From contig NZ_CP045202.1 in NCBI RefSeq assembly GCF_016864195.1, forward strand, positions 3,066,001-3,130,000: a stretch of DNA of 64,000 bases, given 5' to 3'. The position numbers and the translations under genes were made by a program. Positions 54,790 to 63,754 of this stretch are shown piece after piece (position 1 is the stretch's first letter; each line of letters starts with the position of its first letter). The notes below the pieces were generated by a model. It was not told the origin of the DNA, made no database searches, and saw only the letters and a list, made by a program, of their open reading frames with translations. Origin of the DNA: Dechloromonas sp. TW-R-39-2 (GTDB taxonomy: Bacteria; Pseudomonadota; Gammaproteobacteria; Burkholderiales; Rhodocyclaceae).

Positions 54790-56495
54790 ACTCAGCGACA
54801 TCACAACATCTACCGCTCGGCCAGGCGCTCATCACCGCCGGATTGCTGAGTGACGATCAATTGCATATTGCTTTGCGCGAGCAGCAAGAAAGAAAACAGC
54901 AATTGGGACGCCTTCTGGTCACCCTGGGTTTTTTGACCGAAAAGCATTTATGCGAGACGTTGGCGGCGATACAGGGCAAAACCAAAATTGACCTGGCAAA
55001 CATCAGCATTGATCCGGAAGCACTCAAACTGATCCCCGGCGATCTCGCCAGACGCCAGCGTGTCTTGCCGCTTGACTTTGACCAGGCTCGCCGACACTTG
55101 CTTCTGGCGGTTGCCGACAGTCACGACCTGCTGGCCCAGGATCAGATTCAAGCCGAACTGGGCTCTGACTTCAAGATTGAAATGCGGCTTGCCGGAGAGT
55201 CCGAGATCAGCCAGGCCATTGATCGATTTTATGGCCATGATTTTTCGATCGACGGCATTTTGCACGAACTGGCCACAGGCGAAATCGACCGAAAACAGCT
55301 GTCGACCGCAACGCCCGATTTCGGGCACCCCATTGTTCGACTGATTGATTCCTTGCTGAATGATGCCGTCAAGCGAACCGCCTCGGACATCCACTTTGAA
55401 CCGGAAGCTCACTTTCTCCGCATTCGCTACCGGATAGATGGGGTACTCCGCCAGATCCGTGCGTTACACAAATCATGCTGGCCGGCGATGATGGTTCGCC
55501 TCAAGGTCATGGCCGGGATGAACATTACCGAGACGCGAGCACCGCAAGATGGCCGGATCAGCCTGAACATTTCAGGCCGGCCGGTTGATTTCAGGACGGC
55601 CTGCCAGCCAACCATCCATGGCGAAAACATGGTCATGCGCATTCTGGACCGGCGGCAAGGCATCGTTCCCCTGGAAGACCTCGGACTGAGAACGCACCAT
55701 CTGGCACAACTCAAACGGATGATCGCTCGACCGGAGGGCGTCATTCTGGTCACCGGCCCCACTGGTAGCGGAAAAACCACAACCCTCTATTCAATTCTGG
55801 GCCAGATCAACCATGAAGGCGTCAACATCATGACGCTTGAGGACCCGGTTGAATACCAGTTGCCGATGGTGCGCCAGACCTCTCTGGGAGAAAGCAGCAA
55901 ACTGGATTTTGCCAGCGGCATCCGATCGATGATGCGCCAGGATCCGGACGTAATTCTGGTCGGAGAAATACGCGATCCGGAAACGGCAGAAATGACTTTT
56001 CGGGCCGCCATGACCGGCCACCAGGTTTTCTCGACCTTACACAGTAACTCAGCCATCGGTGCGATTCCCCGGCTTCTTGATATCGGCGTACAGCCGGACA
56101 TGATGAGTGGCAACATTATCGGCATCATTGCCCAGCGGCTGGTTCGCCGCCTCTGCCAGACATGCAGGCAGCCCCGCATCGCAACGAGCGAGGAACTCAA
56201 ACTACTTGATCGCGACACAGCCGCACCGACAAACCTGACCATTTATCACCCGCAAGGCTGTTCAGCCTGTGAGCATCAAGGTTATCGCGGACGGATTGCC
56301 TTGATCGAGACGTTGCGCATCGGTCCCGGTCTGGACAAATTGATCGCGCAACGAAGCACCTTGGTCGCACTGCGCGAACAAATGCATGAAGAAGGTTTCC
56401 AGACGCTGGCCGATGACGGCGTTCAACACGTCATCGAGGGCAACACCTCGCTCGAAGAACTCTGTCGCATCGTTGACCTGAGCGAACGGATGTAG
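54786..56495 (+). CDS. mshE: GspE/PilB-family assembly ATPase (MshE-like)
   Basis: 569 residues. The N-terminus carries two MshEN-type segments (LGQALITAGLLSDDQL and LGRLLVTLGFLTEKHL) that in MshE bind c-di-GMP. The ATPase has Walker A GPTGSGKTTTLYS, Walker B DPDVILVGEIRDPET, and a four-Cys zinc motif (CQTCRQ, CSACEHQGYRGR). It is the cytoplasmic motor for pilin or pseudopilin extension. It overlaps the TPR gene and lies 2 bases before the platform gene. Confidence 0.93.
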   Translation: MNSATSQHLPLGQALITAGLLSDDQLHIALREQQERKQQLGRLLVTLGFLTEKHLCETLAAIQGKTKIDLANISIDPEALKLIPGDLARRQRVLPLDFDQARRHLLLAVADSHDLLAQDQIQAELGSDFKIEMRLAGESEISQAIDRFYGHDFSIDGILHELATGEIDRKQLSTATPDFGHPIVRLIDSLLNDAVKRTASDIHFEPEAHFLRIRYRIDGVLRQIRALHKSCWPAMMVRLKVMAGMNITETRAPQDGRISLNISGRPVDFRTACQPTIHGENMVMRILDRRQGIVPLEDLGLRTHHLAQLKRMIARPEGVILVTGPTGSGKTTTLYSILGQINHEGVNIMTLEDPVEYQLPMVRQTSLGESSKLDFASGIRSMMRQDPDVILVGEIRDPETAEMTFRAAMTGHQVFSTLHSNSAIGAIPRLLDIGVQPDMMSGNIIGIIAQRLVRRLCQTCRQPRIATSEELKLLDRDTAAPTNLTIYHPQGCSACEHQGYRGRIALIETLRIGPGLDKLIAQRSTLVALREQMHEEGFQTLADDGVQHVIEGNTSLEELCRIVDLSERM

Positions 56496-56497
56496 CC

Positions 56498-57697
56498 ATG
56501 CGGTTCCGCTACAAAGCACTCAGCAACGATGGACTGCTCGCACAGGGTTATGCCGAGGCGCAGGATGCGGTCGACCTCGAAACAAGGTTGAAAATCAGGC
56601 ATCTGGAACTGATCCGCTGCCAGCCATGCCGCTACCGCCCGATCTTTGGCCAGCCGAGCATCACGCGGCGCGATCGGATTGACTTCTGCTTTCATCTGGA
56701 ACACCTGACCCGGGCGGGAATTCCGGTTCTCGACGGGCTGAAGGATTTACAAGCCGCCACTGAACACAAGGCTTTCCGGCAAGCCATTGGTGAGATGATT
56801 TGCGACATTGAAAATGGGCAAACCATTTCCCAATCGATGGCCGTCCATCCTCACCTGTTCGACACCATCTTTGTCAATTTGATCAAAGCCGGCGAGGAAA
56901 GCGGGCAGCTGCCGAGCACACTGGCCAACCTCGGAGAAGCCCTCAAATGGGAGGATGAACTCGCTTCGCAAACCAAAAAACTGTTGCTCTACCCCGCTTT
57001 CGTTGCAACCGTCGTCATCGGCGCCACCATATTCCTGATGCTGTACATGGTGCCGCAACTGAAACTGTTCATCAGCGGAACAGGGCAAGCCATTCCCCTG
57101 CAAACCCGGCTTCTGTTTCTCACCGCAGAGCTTGTTGCTGACGGGTGGCCGTTGATCATTACCCTGCCCATCGCTGGCGGCATCGTGATTCGATGGATCC
57201 TCGATGCCTCCCAGGACACCCGGCGACAGGTCGATGCCTTGATACTTAAATTGCCGGTTATCGGCCCAGTGCTAGGCAAAATCAGCCTCGCCCGATTTGC
57301 CAATACCTTTGCCATGCTCTACGGCTCAGGCATTTCAGTCCTGCAAGCCCTCAGCATCACACACGGCGTCGTCGACAACCGGGCCATCCGCGCGGCACTG
57401 CAAGATGTCGAAAAATCGATTCAGGATGGCAGCAATATTGCTGAAGCATTTACTCGCACCGGACTGTTTCCGCCGTTGATCATTCGCATGCTGCAAATTG
57501 GTGAAAGCACAGGCGGGCTGGATAGTGTGCTGCTCAATGTCAGCTATTTTTATACCCGCGACATCAGGGAGTCGATCGGACGCCTTCAATCGCTGATTGA
57601 ACCTGCCTTGACTTTACTGATCGGAGGGTTGCTTGGCTGGATCATGATGGCGCTGATCGGTCCAATTTACGATGTCATCGGACAGGTCAAAACATGA
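56498..57697 (+). CDS. mshG: GspF/PilC-family platform protein (MshG-like)
   Basis: 399 residues. Three membrane segments and two GspF repeats, with LTRAGIPVLDGL, LIKAGEESGQLP and IGESTGGLDSVL. It is the inner-membrane platform moved by the ATPase. Overlaps the next gene by 4 bases. Confidence 0.93.
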   Translation: MRFRYKALSNDGLLAQGYAEAQDAVDLETRLKIRHLELIRCQPCRYRPIFGQPSITRRDRIDFCFHLEHLTRAGIPVLDGLKDLQAATEHKAFRQAIGEMICDIENGQTISQSMAVHPHLFDTIFVNLIKAGEESGQLPSTLANLGEALKWEDELASQTKKLLLYPAFVATVVIGATIFLMLYMVPQLKLFISGTGQAIPLQTRLLFLTAELVADGWPLIITLPIAGGIVIRWILDASQDTRRQVDALILKLPVIGPVLGKISLARFANTFAMLYGSGISVLQALSITHGVVDNRAIRAALQDVEKSIQDGSNIAEAFTRTGLFPPLIIRMLQIGESTGGLDSVLLNVSYFYTRDIRESIGRLQSLIEPALTLLIGGLLGWIMMALIGPIYDVIGQVKT

Positions 57698-59157
57698 ACA
57701 AGGCAGCCATTCTTCTGGCTAATCATCAGTCTTTGACTGTTTTCATGCCCTCCCACGGTCAACTTGCCCAGCATGCCTGTTTTCAAAATACCCCCGATGG
57801 GCATCGGGATTTTTTGGTCTATCTGGCAGCAAATCACAAAAACCACTATCGCCTTGCCGTCGATACGGTAGATGAGTCCTGCATTCGGGCAAGCATTCCC
57901 AGGCTTCGGGGCACCGACCGCCGAGCACTTGTTCAACACCGGATCCAACATGCATTTCCGCCATCGGCCCTGACTTTCACCACCACCCTGGGCATCAACA
58001 AGGCGCAGCCTCCCCAGGAAGAGCTACTCATTTCCGGACTCTCCCAGGCGGACAAACTGGGCCCTTGGCTGGACACCATCAAACTATCCAAAATTTGCTG
58101 CAACGGGATTTTTACCCTGTCACAAATTGGCCCGCTACTACTCAAATCGCTGGGCCACGACACAGCCTGTTGCCTTTTACTCGCCCAATGTGGCGACGTG
58201 CTTCGCCAAAGCTTTTTGCTCGATGGACAGAATCTATTGATTCGGCAATCCCCCCTGCTCAAGGGCAATGCTGCGCAAATGGCCGAGCAAATCCGGCAGG
58301 AGCACACCAAACTACGGCATTACCTGATTGGCCAACGCGAGATCAGCCGGGATGCGGTCGTTCCAAGCTATCTGATCGCCCAGCGTGAGGTAACGGCAAA
58401 TATCGACGCAACGGCAAGCCCCCAGGAAGCGACCTGGCAGATGCTTGAAACCGGCGAAACCGCCAGACGCCTTGAAGTATCCGCTCAGATGGAAGAAGGA
58501 GACGCGACGGCAATTTTTCTTGGTGTGCTAAGCCAGAAACTGCCCGGCCATAAATTTAAGGAAACGCGCCTGCACCAGACCATATTGCAGCATCGAATCC
58601 GACGCACGTCGCTGGCGGCCAGCATCAGTATCGCAATCATCGCGACGGGCTTGCAGGTTTACCTGCAGCATGAGATCAGCCACTTGGAAACACTGACATC
58701 CGTGCTTTCTTCCCAAGATCCGGTGCGACAAAAACCGCTCACGGAAGCCAATGCCGCCGCACTTGAAAAGTGGCGCAATCTCAATCAGCAGCACACCGCA
58801 ATTTCGGGGCAAATCATCGATCCGGTCGCCAGGCTCCGACAAGTCAGTCAGGTACTGACGCACTATCCAGAAGTCGAAGTGGATGAAATCAACTGGCAGA
58901 ACGATGCAGGGAAACCTTCTGAAAATACCCAACTACGCGGCAGAATCCTACTCCCCGAATCAACATCGGCAAGGATGCTTATTGCTTATCAGGATCGCCT
59001 GATCGCATCGTTCAGACAGGCCGGTGCTGCTACGGTCGACCTTCAGAAATCGCTAATTTCAACCGACTCATCCGCATCGCTGGCACAGGAAAATAGCGTC
59101 GGTGATAAACAAGCCCGACTCTTTGCACTCCTGATGCGCCATCAACCTGCGCCATGA
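57694..59157 (+). CDS. Fused PilM/PilN-like (GspL-like) assembly protein
   Basis: 487 residues. The N-terminal 260 or so residues resemble the actin-like PilM/MshI fold (VYLAANHKNHYRLAVDTVDES, LVQHRIQHAFPPSAL, CCLLLAQCGDVLRQSF). A single membrane segment (about 305-325, SLAASISIAIIATGL) is followed by a coiled and periplasmic PilN-like part. In type II secretion this role belongs to GspL; in MSHA it is split. Sequence identity looks low, so the assignment rests on layout. Confidence 0.7.
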   Translation: MNKAAILLANHQSLTVFMPSHGQLAQHACFQNTPDGHRDFLVYLAANHKNHYRLAVDTVDESCIRASIPRLRGTDRRALVQHRIQHAFPPSALTFTTTLGINKAQPPQEELLISGLSQADKLGPWLDTIKLSKICCNGIFTLSQIGPLLLKSLGHDTACCLLLAQCGDVLRQSFLLDGQNLLIRQSPLLKGNAAQMAEQIRQEHTKLRHYLIGQREISRDAVVPSYLIAQREVTANIDATASPQEATWQMLETGETARRLEVSAQMEEGDATAIFLGVLSQKLPGHKFKETRLHQTILQHRIRRTSLAASISIAIIATGLQVYLQHEISHLETLTSVLSSQDPVRQKPLTEANAAALEKWRNLNQQHTAISGQIIDPVARLRQVSQVLTHYPEVEVDEINWQNDAGKPSENTQLRGRILLPESTSARMLIAYQDRLIASFRQAGAATVDLQKSLISTDSSASLAQENSVGDKQARLFALLMRHQPAP

Positions 59158-59741
59158 AAACATTGATGGCCGACGCGCATCCCGCCCAAAAACCGATGGC
59201 TGTTTTCTTGGTCATGCTAACCCTCGCCACCGGCCTCTCCCTCTGGGGAATGCAACGTCACACACAGGCGGAAGAGCAGTACCGGCAGGCAAGACAGAAC
59301 AATCTTGCCAACGAGCAGAGACGGCACTCGCAACATGCCGAAGAACAAATCATGGCCGATGGCAAGCGCCTAGCCCGGCAGTTCAGCGGAGCGGGTGCCA
59401 ACAAACAGGAACGACGACTGAATTTGATCGAATCACTGGACCGAATCCGGCACCACCCGTTCATTCACGCGCTGGCGTATTCATTCCCGGAACCCAAGTC
59501 ATCAACACCTGTTGCGGCAGACAAGCAGGCATTTTCTTGCATCAGACTCAACATCAAGCTCGGCCTGCTGCACGAAGAAATTCTGCTGGACGTTATTGAT
59601 CAGCTTAAACAGGAGATCAATGCCACTCCAGTCATCCGACAGTGTCTGTTGAAGCGCAACACGTCGGAGAGCGAAAGCATGCTTGCCGCAGAGTGCGATA
59701 TCGACTGGTATTTCCTCGAAACAGGAGCGCTGCCGCAATGA
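59154..59741 (+). CDS. PilO/GspM-like assembly protein
   Basis: 195 residues. One N-terminal membrane segment (AVFLVMLTLATGLSLWGM), a coiled-coil stretch rich in Gln, Glu and Arg (about 38-85) and a small periplasmic domain with paired Cys. Size, topology and position after the PilM/PilN-like gene match PilO, GspM or MshJ. The ATG overlaps the preceding stop. Confidence 0.68.
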   Translation: MKTLMADAHPAQKPMAVFLVMLTLATGLSLWGMQRHTQAEEQYRQARQNNLANEQRRHSQHAEEQIMADGKRLARQFSGAGANKQERRLNLIESLDRIRHHPFIHALAYSFPEPKSSTPVAADKQAFSCIRLNIKLGLLHEEILLDVIDQLKQEINATPVIRQCLLKRNTSESESMLAAECDIDWYFLETGALPQ

Positions 59742-60109
59742 AAGCGCACGGGACCATCGTTTTGATTGCGCTATCAATTGGCTATCAGGCATGTGCCGCG
59801 CAGCCCGAAAATCGTCTGGAACGACTGTTCTTCACGCCGGAACAACGCGCAAACCTTGAACGAATTCGGCGTTTGCCAAGTAGCAACGGGGAAATACACG
59901 AGACCAGGGGAGAATTTACGCTCAATGGGGAAATAACCCGGAGCAATGGCAGACGCATTCGCTGGGGCAACAATCAACACATTCCTGACGAAGTCGCTCT
60001 TCCAGCTACGCTCGCCGTCGGCGATACGCTCCTCAATGAAAACGGAAATCGGCTATCGATTCTCGGCGATGGAAAAATTGAAATCCGGCGGGCCAAGGGT
60101 AAGCCTTGA
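59738..60109 (+). CDS. PilP/MshK-like periplasmic protein
   Basis: 123 residues from the ATG at 59738, which overlaps the preceding stop (ATGA). Signal peptide MKAHGTIVLIALSIGYQACA, then a charged segment (RLERLFFTPEQRANLERIRR) and a small beta-type domain (LNGEITRSNGRRIRWGN, VGDTLLNENGNRLSILGDGKI). In T2SS/T4P systems such proteins (GspC/PilP/MshK) connect the inner-membrane complex to the secretin. Confidence 0.68.
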   Translation: MKAHGTIVLIALSIGYQACAAQPENRLERLFFTPEQRANLERIRRLPSSNGEIHETRGEFTLNGEITRSNGRRIRWGNNQHIPDEVALPATLAVGDTLLNENGNRLSILGDGKIEIRRAKGKP

Positions 60110-62715
60110 AATATCACCATCCTCTGCCCCGCAAGCAATCCGGGATCATTATCTGGCTGCTCGTCGTCCTCCTCATCCTGGTCAGCAGCCAAGTCATCTC
60201 GGGCCTGTCCGAATCACAAAATCATGCGATGCGCCATCAAGTCAAACTACTTGACTCGCTGAAACAAGCCAAGGAGGCCTTGATTGCCTATGCCGTAACC
60301 GATGCCAAGCGACCGGGTCGCCTGCCCTGCCCGGACATCACCGGCACTGGTATTTCACCGATTCTTTCGCGTGATGATTGCGACAGTTACAACGGACTTC
60401 TCCCCTGGAAAACACTCGATCTGGTCACTGCCGTCGATGATCGGGGAATGGTCTTTCACTATAGTTTGTCCCGCTGGTTTGGCGGCGATCGAAAAATTCC
60501 GCCACTAAACAGCGATACGGAAGCCGATTTGCGCGTCGAACCCACCAATGGCCCAGCAAGCACCGACATTGTTGCCATCATCATCGCCAGCCGCGGCCAA
60601 CTTGATCCGAAAAATGCAGACAACGATCTGGTTTTTCAATCCGGTACCGGCCGCGAAGCAAACAATGACGATTTACTGATCACAATCACGCGAGAAGAAC
60701 TGATGGCTGCCGTCGAAAAACGAATCGCCGGTGAAGCAAAGTCCTGCCTTGAACAATATGCCAGCACGCGCGGCTACTACCCATGGCCCGCGCCCCTCGG
60801 GGAAACAGCCTACCGGGGGAGTCCGGGAAGTCTTTTTGGCCGGGTCCCGGAAACACAGCCAGCCGGAGACACCGAAATGCTCGTGTCAGCCGATATTGCA
60901 GCTCTTGAAACAGCCCGTCTGACGGCTGATCGCGCAATCTCAACGACTGAACGTATCGTAGCCCTGAAAAACCTCAGCACTTTGGTCAGCGATCAAAACA
61001 CTCAATTCCTTGTGCCATGGGCAAACCTTGCGCAATCCCTGGCAGAAAAAGCAGGCGGGATCACCTCGGCACTGGGAGCTCAAAGCAAAGCCATTACAGC
61101 AGCCATCGCCAATGACCGAATCAGCAAAACTGAGAAAACAAATTTACGCAGTAGCGCATTGGCCATCAAGGAAAGCGCCAGCCAATTGATCATCCAACTC
61201 GAAGATTCGGGGCTGGATCCGCTCCCGTTCTATCTGTCCAAGCAAAACAAAGTACTGCGCTCAGAAACAGAAAAACTCATCTCGGGCACACCGAGCAATC
61301 TTGAATACACAGCAATCATTGGCCTTATTCAAGACCTGGCTGAAACACTCAAGATTAGTCATACCGGCAATCTCACACTTTTACATTTGCTGGATACCGC
61401 ATATCAGGCAGCAAGCGTTGCGCAGGCAGACTACAGCCACGCCCAAAGCACTACCGGTGATACAAGAATCCAGCAAATTGCCCGGCAATCCGGCAGCGAT
61501 CTCATTGTTGCGGTCGACGCATTAAAAACAGGAATTTCCGGACAAAGGATCAATGTTCACCCAGAAGAACTACAAGCTCCGTCACTTCAGCTTTCAAGCT
61601 TGCCACGCCTGGATAGTCTGCTGGTTGAGCAAAAACTGGGGCAGCTCCAGAAAATCACCGCATCAATCAAGACTGAATCGATTGCTGTTCTCGCACAAGC
61701 ACACATCGTTGCATCCAGCCTGGAATCGGCAACACAGGCGATAAAGGCAACGACCAATGCGTCCCAACTCCAGCAGACCATCGCCCCTGCGCTGGCCGAA
61801 ATTGACAAGCTCAGCAGCTTAATTGCAAACAATGGCGACAATATCGGCCAGGAAAGCCTCAAAGCCATTGCGGCACGCTACTCTGACGCTGAAAATATAT
61901 TCGCCAGAATTGAACCCAGAACACAGCAAGAGATGGTGCCGTACGTCAATGCCCTGACAAATCCGGCAGACGACTTGAACCGCTGGGCTGAGCACGTTCA
62001 CGCGCAGGCATATGAAATTTCTACCTGGAGCCAATCCGGCACGGATGTCATTGCCAGCATCAATCGCAAAGGCGAAAAATTACCCGATGGAAGCCTGATT
62101 GCACTGCAGTCTTACGCCAAGACCACTACAGAAGAAAATCGGGTTATTGCTGAAAATGCTCAAAAGCTGACGGCAGGAGCGCTTGCTGTATTAAAGGAAA
62201 AACTTTCCGGCCTGAGTGCCTCAATGGCCGCAGCGGTACCGATTCGCTGGTCAAGCAACGGATGCACGATGTTGAATCCCGAAAGCAAAGGACAGTGGTG
62301 GGGAGACAACCAGTGGAAACAAGGCGTTTTTTACCAGATTTCAGACCGTTTCCGAGGCAAATCGGGCGAACTGAAAGTCAATGGCGAAGGACATTACAGC
62401 ATCGTCGTCCTGAGTAGCGGCCCAATTGCCTGGCATCAAGTCGGTAGCTGCCAATGGCAACTACAGTCAGCCTCGGCAAGAATTTCTCCCGGCCGAAAAA
62501 TAGCTGACTTTCTCGAGAAAGAAAACAGCGACCCAAGCCGCGACGGGGAAGCAAAGAACCCAGGTTCCAATTTTGTCTCAAGACAAACTCCACGCTGGCG
62601 TGAAATCGATTTTCAAAACTACAGCTCGCTTCATCCCGAGTGCGCTAGTGAAGCAGGGAAACCGGATGCTGCAGCATTCCCGCTGCCGATATTCAATGAC
62701 CAACTCGCCTATTGA
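60106..62715 (+). CDS. Very large pseudopilin-like protein with GRLPCP motif
   Basis: 869 residues from a TTG that overlaps the preceding stop (TTGA), with AAGGG upstream; no better start lies before the membrane segment. The leader RKQSG precedes a hydrophobic helix (IIIWLLVVLLILVSSQVIS) without Glu at +5, as in GspK-type minor pseudopilins. Residues 40-210 carry GRLPCPD, a NGLLPWKTLDL motif and DIVAIIIASRGQ, matching the next gene's protein. A second similar unit begins near 205 (YASTRGYYPWPAPL). A long helical region (about 260-700) and a C-terminal Trp-rich domain follow. Possibly a tip or length-control protein. Confidence 0.75.
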   Translation: MKYHHPLPRKQSGIIIWLLVVLLILVSSQVISGLSESQNHAMRHQVKLLDSLKQAKEALIAYAVTDAKRPGRLPCPDITGTGISPILSRDDCDSYNGLLPWKTLDLVTAVDDRGMVFHYSLSRWFGGDRKIPPLNSDTEADLRVEPTNGPASTDIVAIIIASRGQLDPKNADNDLVFQSGTGREANNDDLLITITREELMAAVEKRIAGEAKSCLEQYASTRGYYPWPAPLGETAYRGSPGSLFGRVPETQPAGDTEMLVSADIAALETARLTADRAISTTERIVALKNLSTLVSDQNTQFLVPWANLAQSLAEKAGGITSALGAQSKAITAAIANDRISKTEKTNLRSSALAIKESASQLIIQLEDSGLDPLPFYLSKQNKVLRSETEKLISGTPSNLEYTAIIGLIQDLAETLKISHTGNLTLLHLLDTAYQAASVAQADYSHAQSTTGDTRIQQIARQSGSDLIVAVDALKTGISGQRINVHPEELQAPSLQLSSLPRLDSLLVEQKLGQLQKITASIKTESIAVLAQAHIVASSLESATQAIKATTNASQLQQTIAPALAEIDKLSSLIANNGDNIGQESLKAIAARYSDAENIFARIEPRTQQEMVPYVNALTNPADDLNRWAEHVHAQAYEISTWSQSGTDVIASINRKGEKLPDGSLIALQSYAKTTTEENRVIAENAQKLTAGALAVLKEKLSGLSASMAAAVPIRWSSNGCTMLNPESKGQWWGDNQWKQGVFYQISDRFRGKSGELKVNGEGHYSIVVLSSGPIAWHQVGSCQWQLQSASARISPGRKIADFLEKENSDPSRDGEAKNPGSNFVSRQTPRWREIDFQNYSSLHPECASEAGKPDAAAFPLPIFNDQLAY

Positions 62716-62717
62716 AT

Positions 62718-63446
62718 ATGCCAAAAACGACCGCTGCATCGCAAATGGAAGGTGGGTTCTCGCTCGTGGAACTCAGCATTGCCATCGTTATCATCACGAT
62801 TTTAAGCAGCAGCATGCTCCGAGCCTACACGATCCAGCGCAAAGCCAACCAGATACTGGAAACGCAAAAACAGCTGGAAGAAATCCGTGAAACACTCATC
62901 GGCCACGCGATCGTTACCGGTCGTCTGCCATGCCCAGCATCACCGACGATTCCAGAAAGCGATCCACGAGCAGGCATGGAGGACAGGAATGACATGAATA
63001 CGCCCTGCAATCGAAATTATGGTGTGATCCCCTGGGCAACACTGGGAATTACTGGCCATGATGTTTGGGGAAGGCGCTTCACTTACTTCGTGAGTAGCAA
63101 ATTTTCAGGTCCTACGCCGAGTACGGGGCTGAACAGTTTTAATTTATCGACAGGAAGTGGGGCTGATAATGCCGGAACTGGGAACGTAAAACCCGGAATC
63201 AGCAGTGGCAGCAATATAGCCTCGGATCTGCCCGCAATTATTGTTAGCCATGGACCAAATGGCCTAGGTGGATTTCTATCCGGCGGCCAGCAAATCCCGG
63301 GTGCCAAAGGTGATGAACTGGAAAATGCGAACAATACACAAACATTCATTTTCCATGCTCAAGATGAAACCTTCGATGACCAAGTAATCTGGGTCATCGG
63401 CAGTGTCCTGAAATCGCGACTCGTTTTATCCGGGAGGTTGCCGTAG
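62718..63446 (+). CDS. Pseudopilin with GRLPCP motif
   Basis: 242 residues from the ATG at 62718 (a TTG at 62712 overlaps the preceding stop). Type IV prepilin signal with GG before FSLVELSIAIVIITILSS, Glu at +5. The globular part has GRLPCP (about 75), paired Cys, NYGVIPWATLGI and FTYFVSSKFSG, and ends VWVIGS-like WVIGSVLKSRLVLSG. It is the last gene of the operon and the most likely main fibre subunit or a minor tip pseudopilin. Confidence 0.88.
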   Translation: MPKTTAASQMEGGFSLVELSIAIVIITILSSSMLRAYTIQRKANQILETQKQLEEIRETLIGHAIVTGRLPCPASPTIPESDPRAGMEDRNDMNTPCNRNYGVIPWATLGITGHDVWGRRFTYFVSSKFSGPTPSTGLNSFNLSTGSGADNAGTGNVKPGISSGSNIASDLPAIIVSHGPNGLGGFLSGGQQIPGAKGDELENANNTQTFIFHAQDETFDDQVIWVIGSVLKSRLVLSGRLP

Positions 63447-63503
63447 GGTGGAGGTCAGACTCTTTTCGGCATTAGATTTTGATTATTTATAGCATTAAAG
63501 CAT

Positions 63504-63535
63504 AAAGCCCTCGTTACGTTGGTAACGAGGGCTTT
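63504..63535. terminator. Terminator shared by the pseudopilin operon and the rRNA operon
   Basis: A perfect 14-bp stem (AAAGCCCTCGTTAC / GTAACGAGGGCTTT) with a 4-base loop, located between the pseudopilin stop and the 5S gene. It fits the end of the minus-strand rRNA transcript and can also stop the converging plus-strand operon. Confidence 0.85.
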
Positions 63536-63543
63536 GAATGGGA

Positions 63544-63657
63544 GCCTGGCGGTGACCTACTTTCGCGAGCGGAAGCTCACTATCATCGGCGCGATTCTGT
63601 TTCACGGTCCTGTTCGGGAAGGGAAGGGGTGGGTCCAGAAGGCTATTGCCGCCAAGC
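63544..63657 (-). rRNA. rrf: 5S ribosomal RNA
   Basis: The minus strand reads GCTTGGCGGCAATAGC ... CCGAACAGGACCGTGAAAC ... GCGCCGATGATAGT ... GTCACCGCCAGGC, the conserved 5S pattern with complementary ends (GCTTGGCGG / CCGCCAGGC). Length about 114 bases. Boundaries are approximate to a few bases. Confidence 0.93.
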
Positions 63658-63754
63658 GTAACTTGTGTGCTTGTCGCTGATTAGCGCCAAGCCAAATTGG
63701 GAGGAAGGTTGTTTTGTTGTGACTGCGGATTTGCTTGTATAAACAAGGTTATAG

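Noticed and set aside
59642..59737. Upstream extension of the PilP/MshK-like frame
   Set aside because: It overlaps the PilO-like gene for 100 bases and would bury the signal peptide; the overlapping ATG at 59738 is better.
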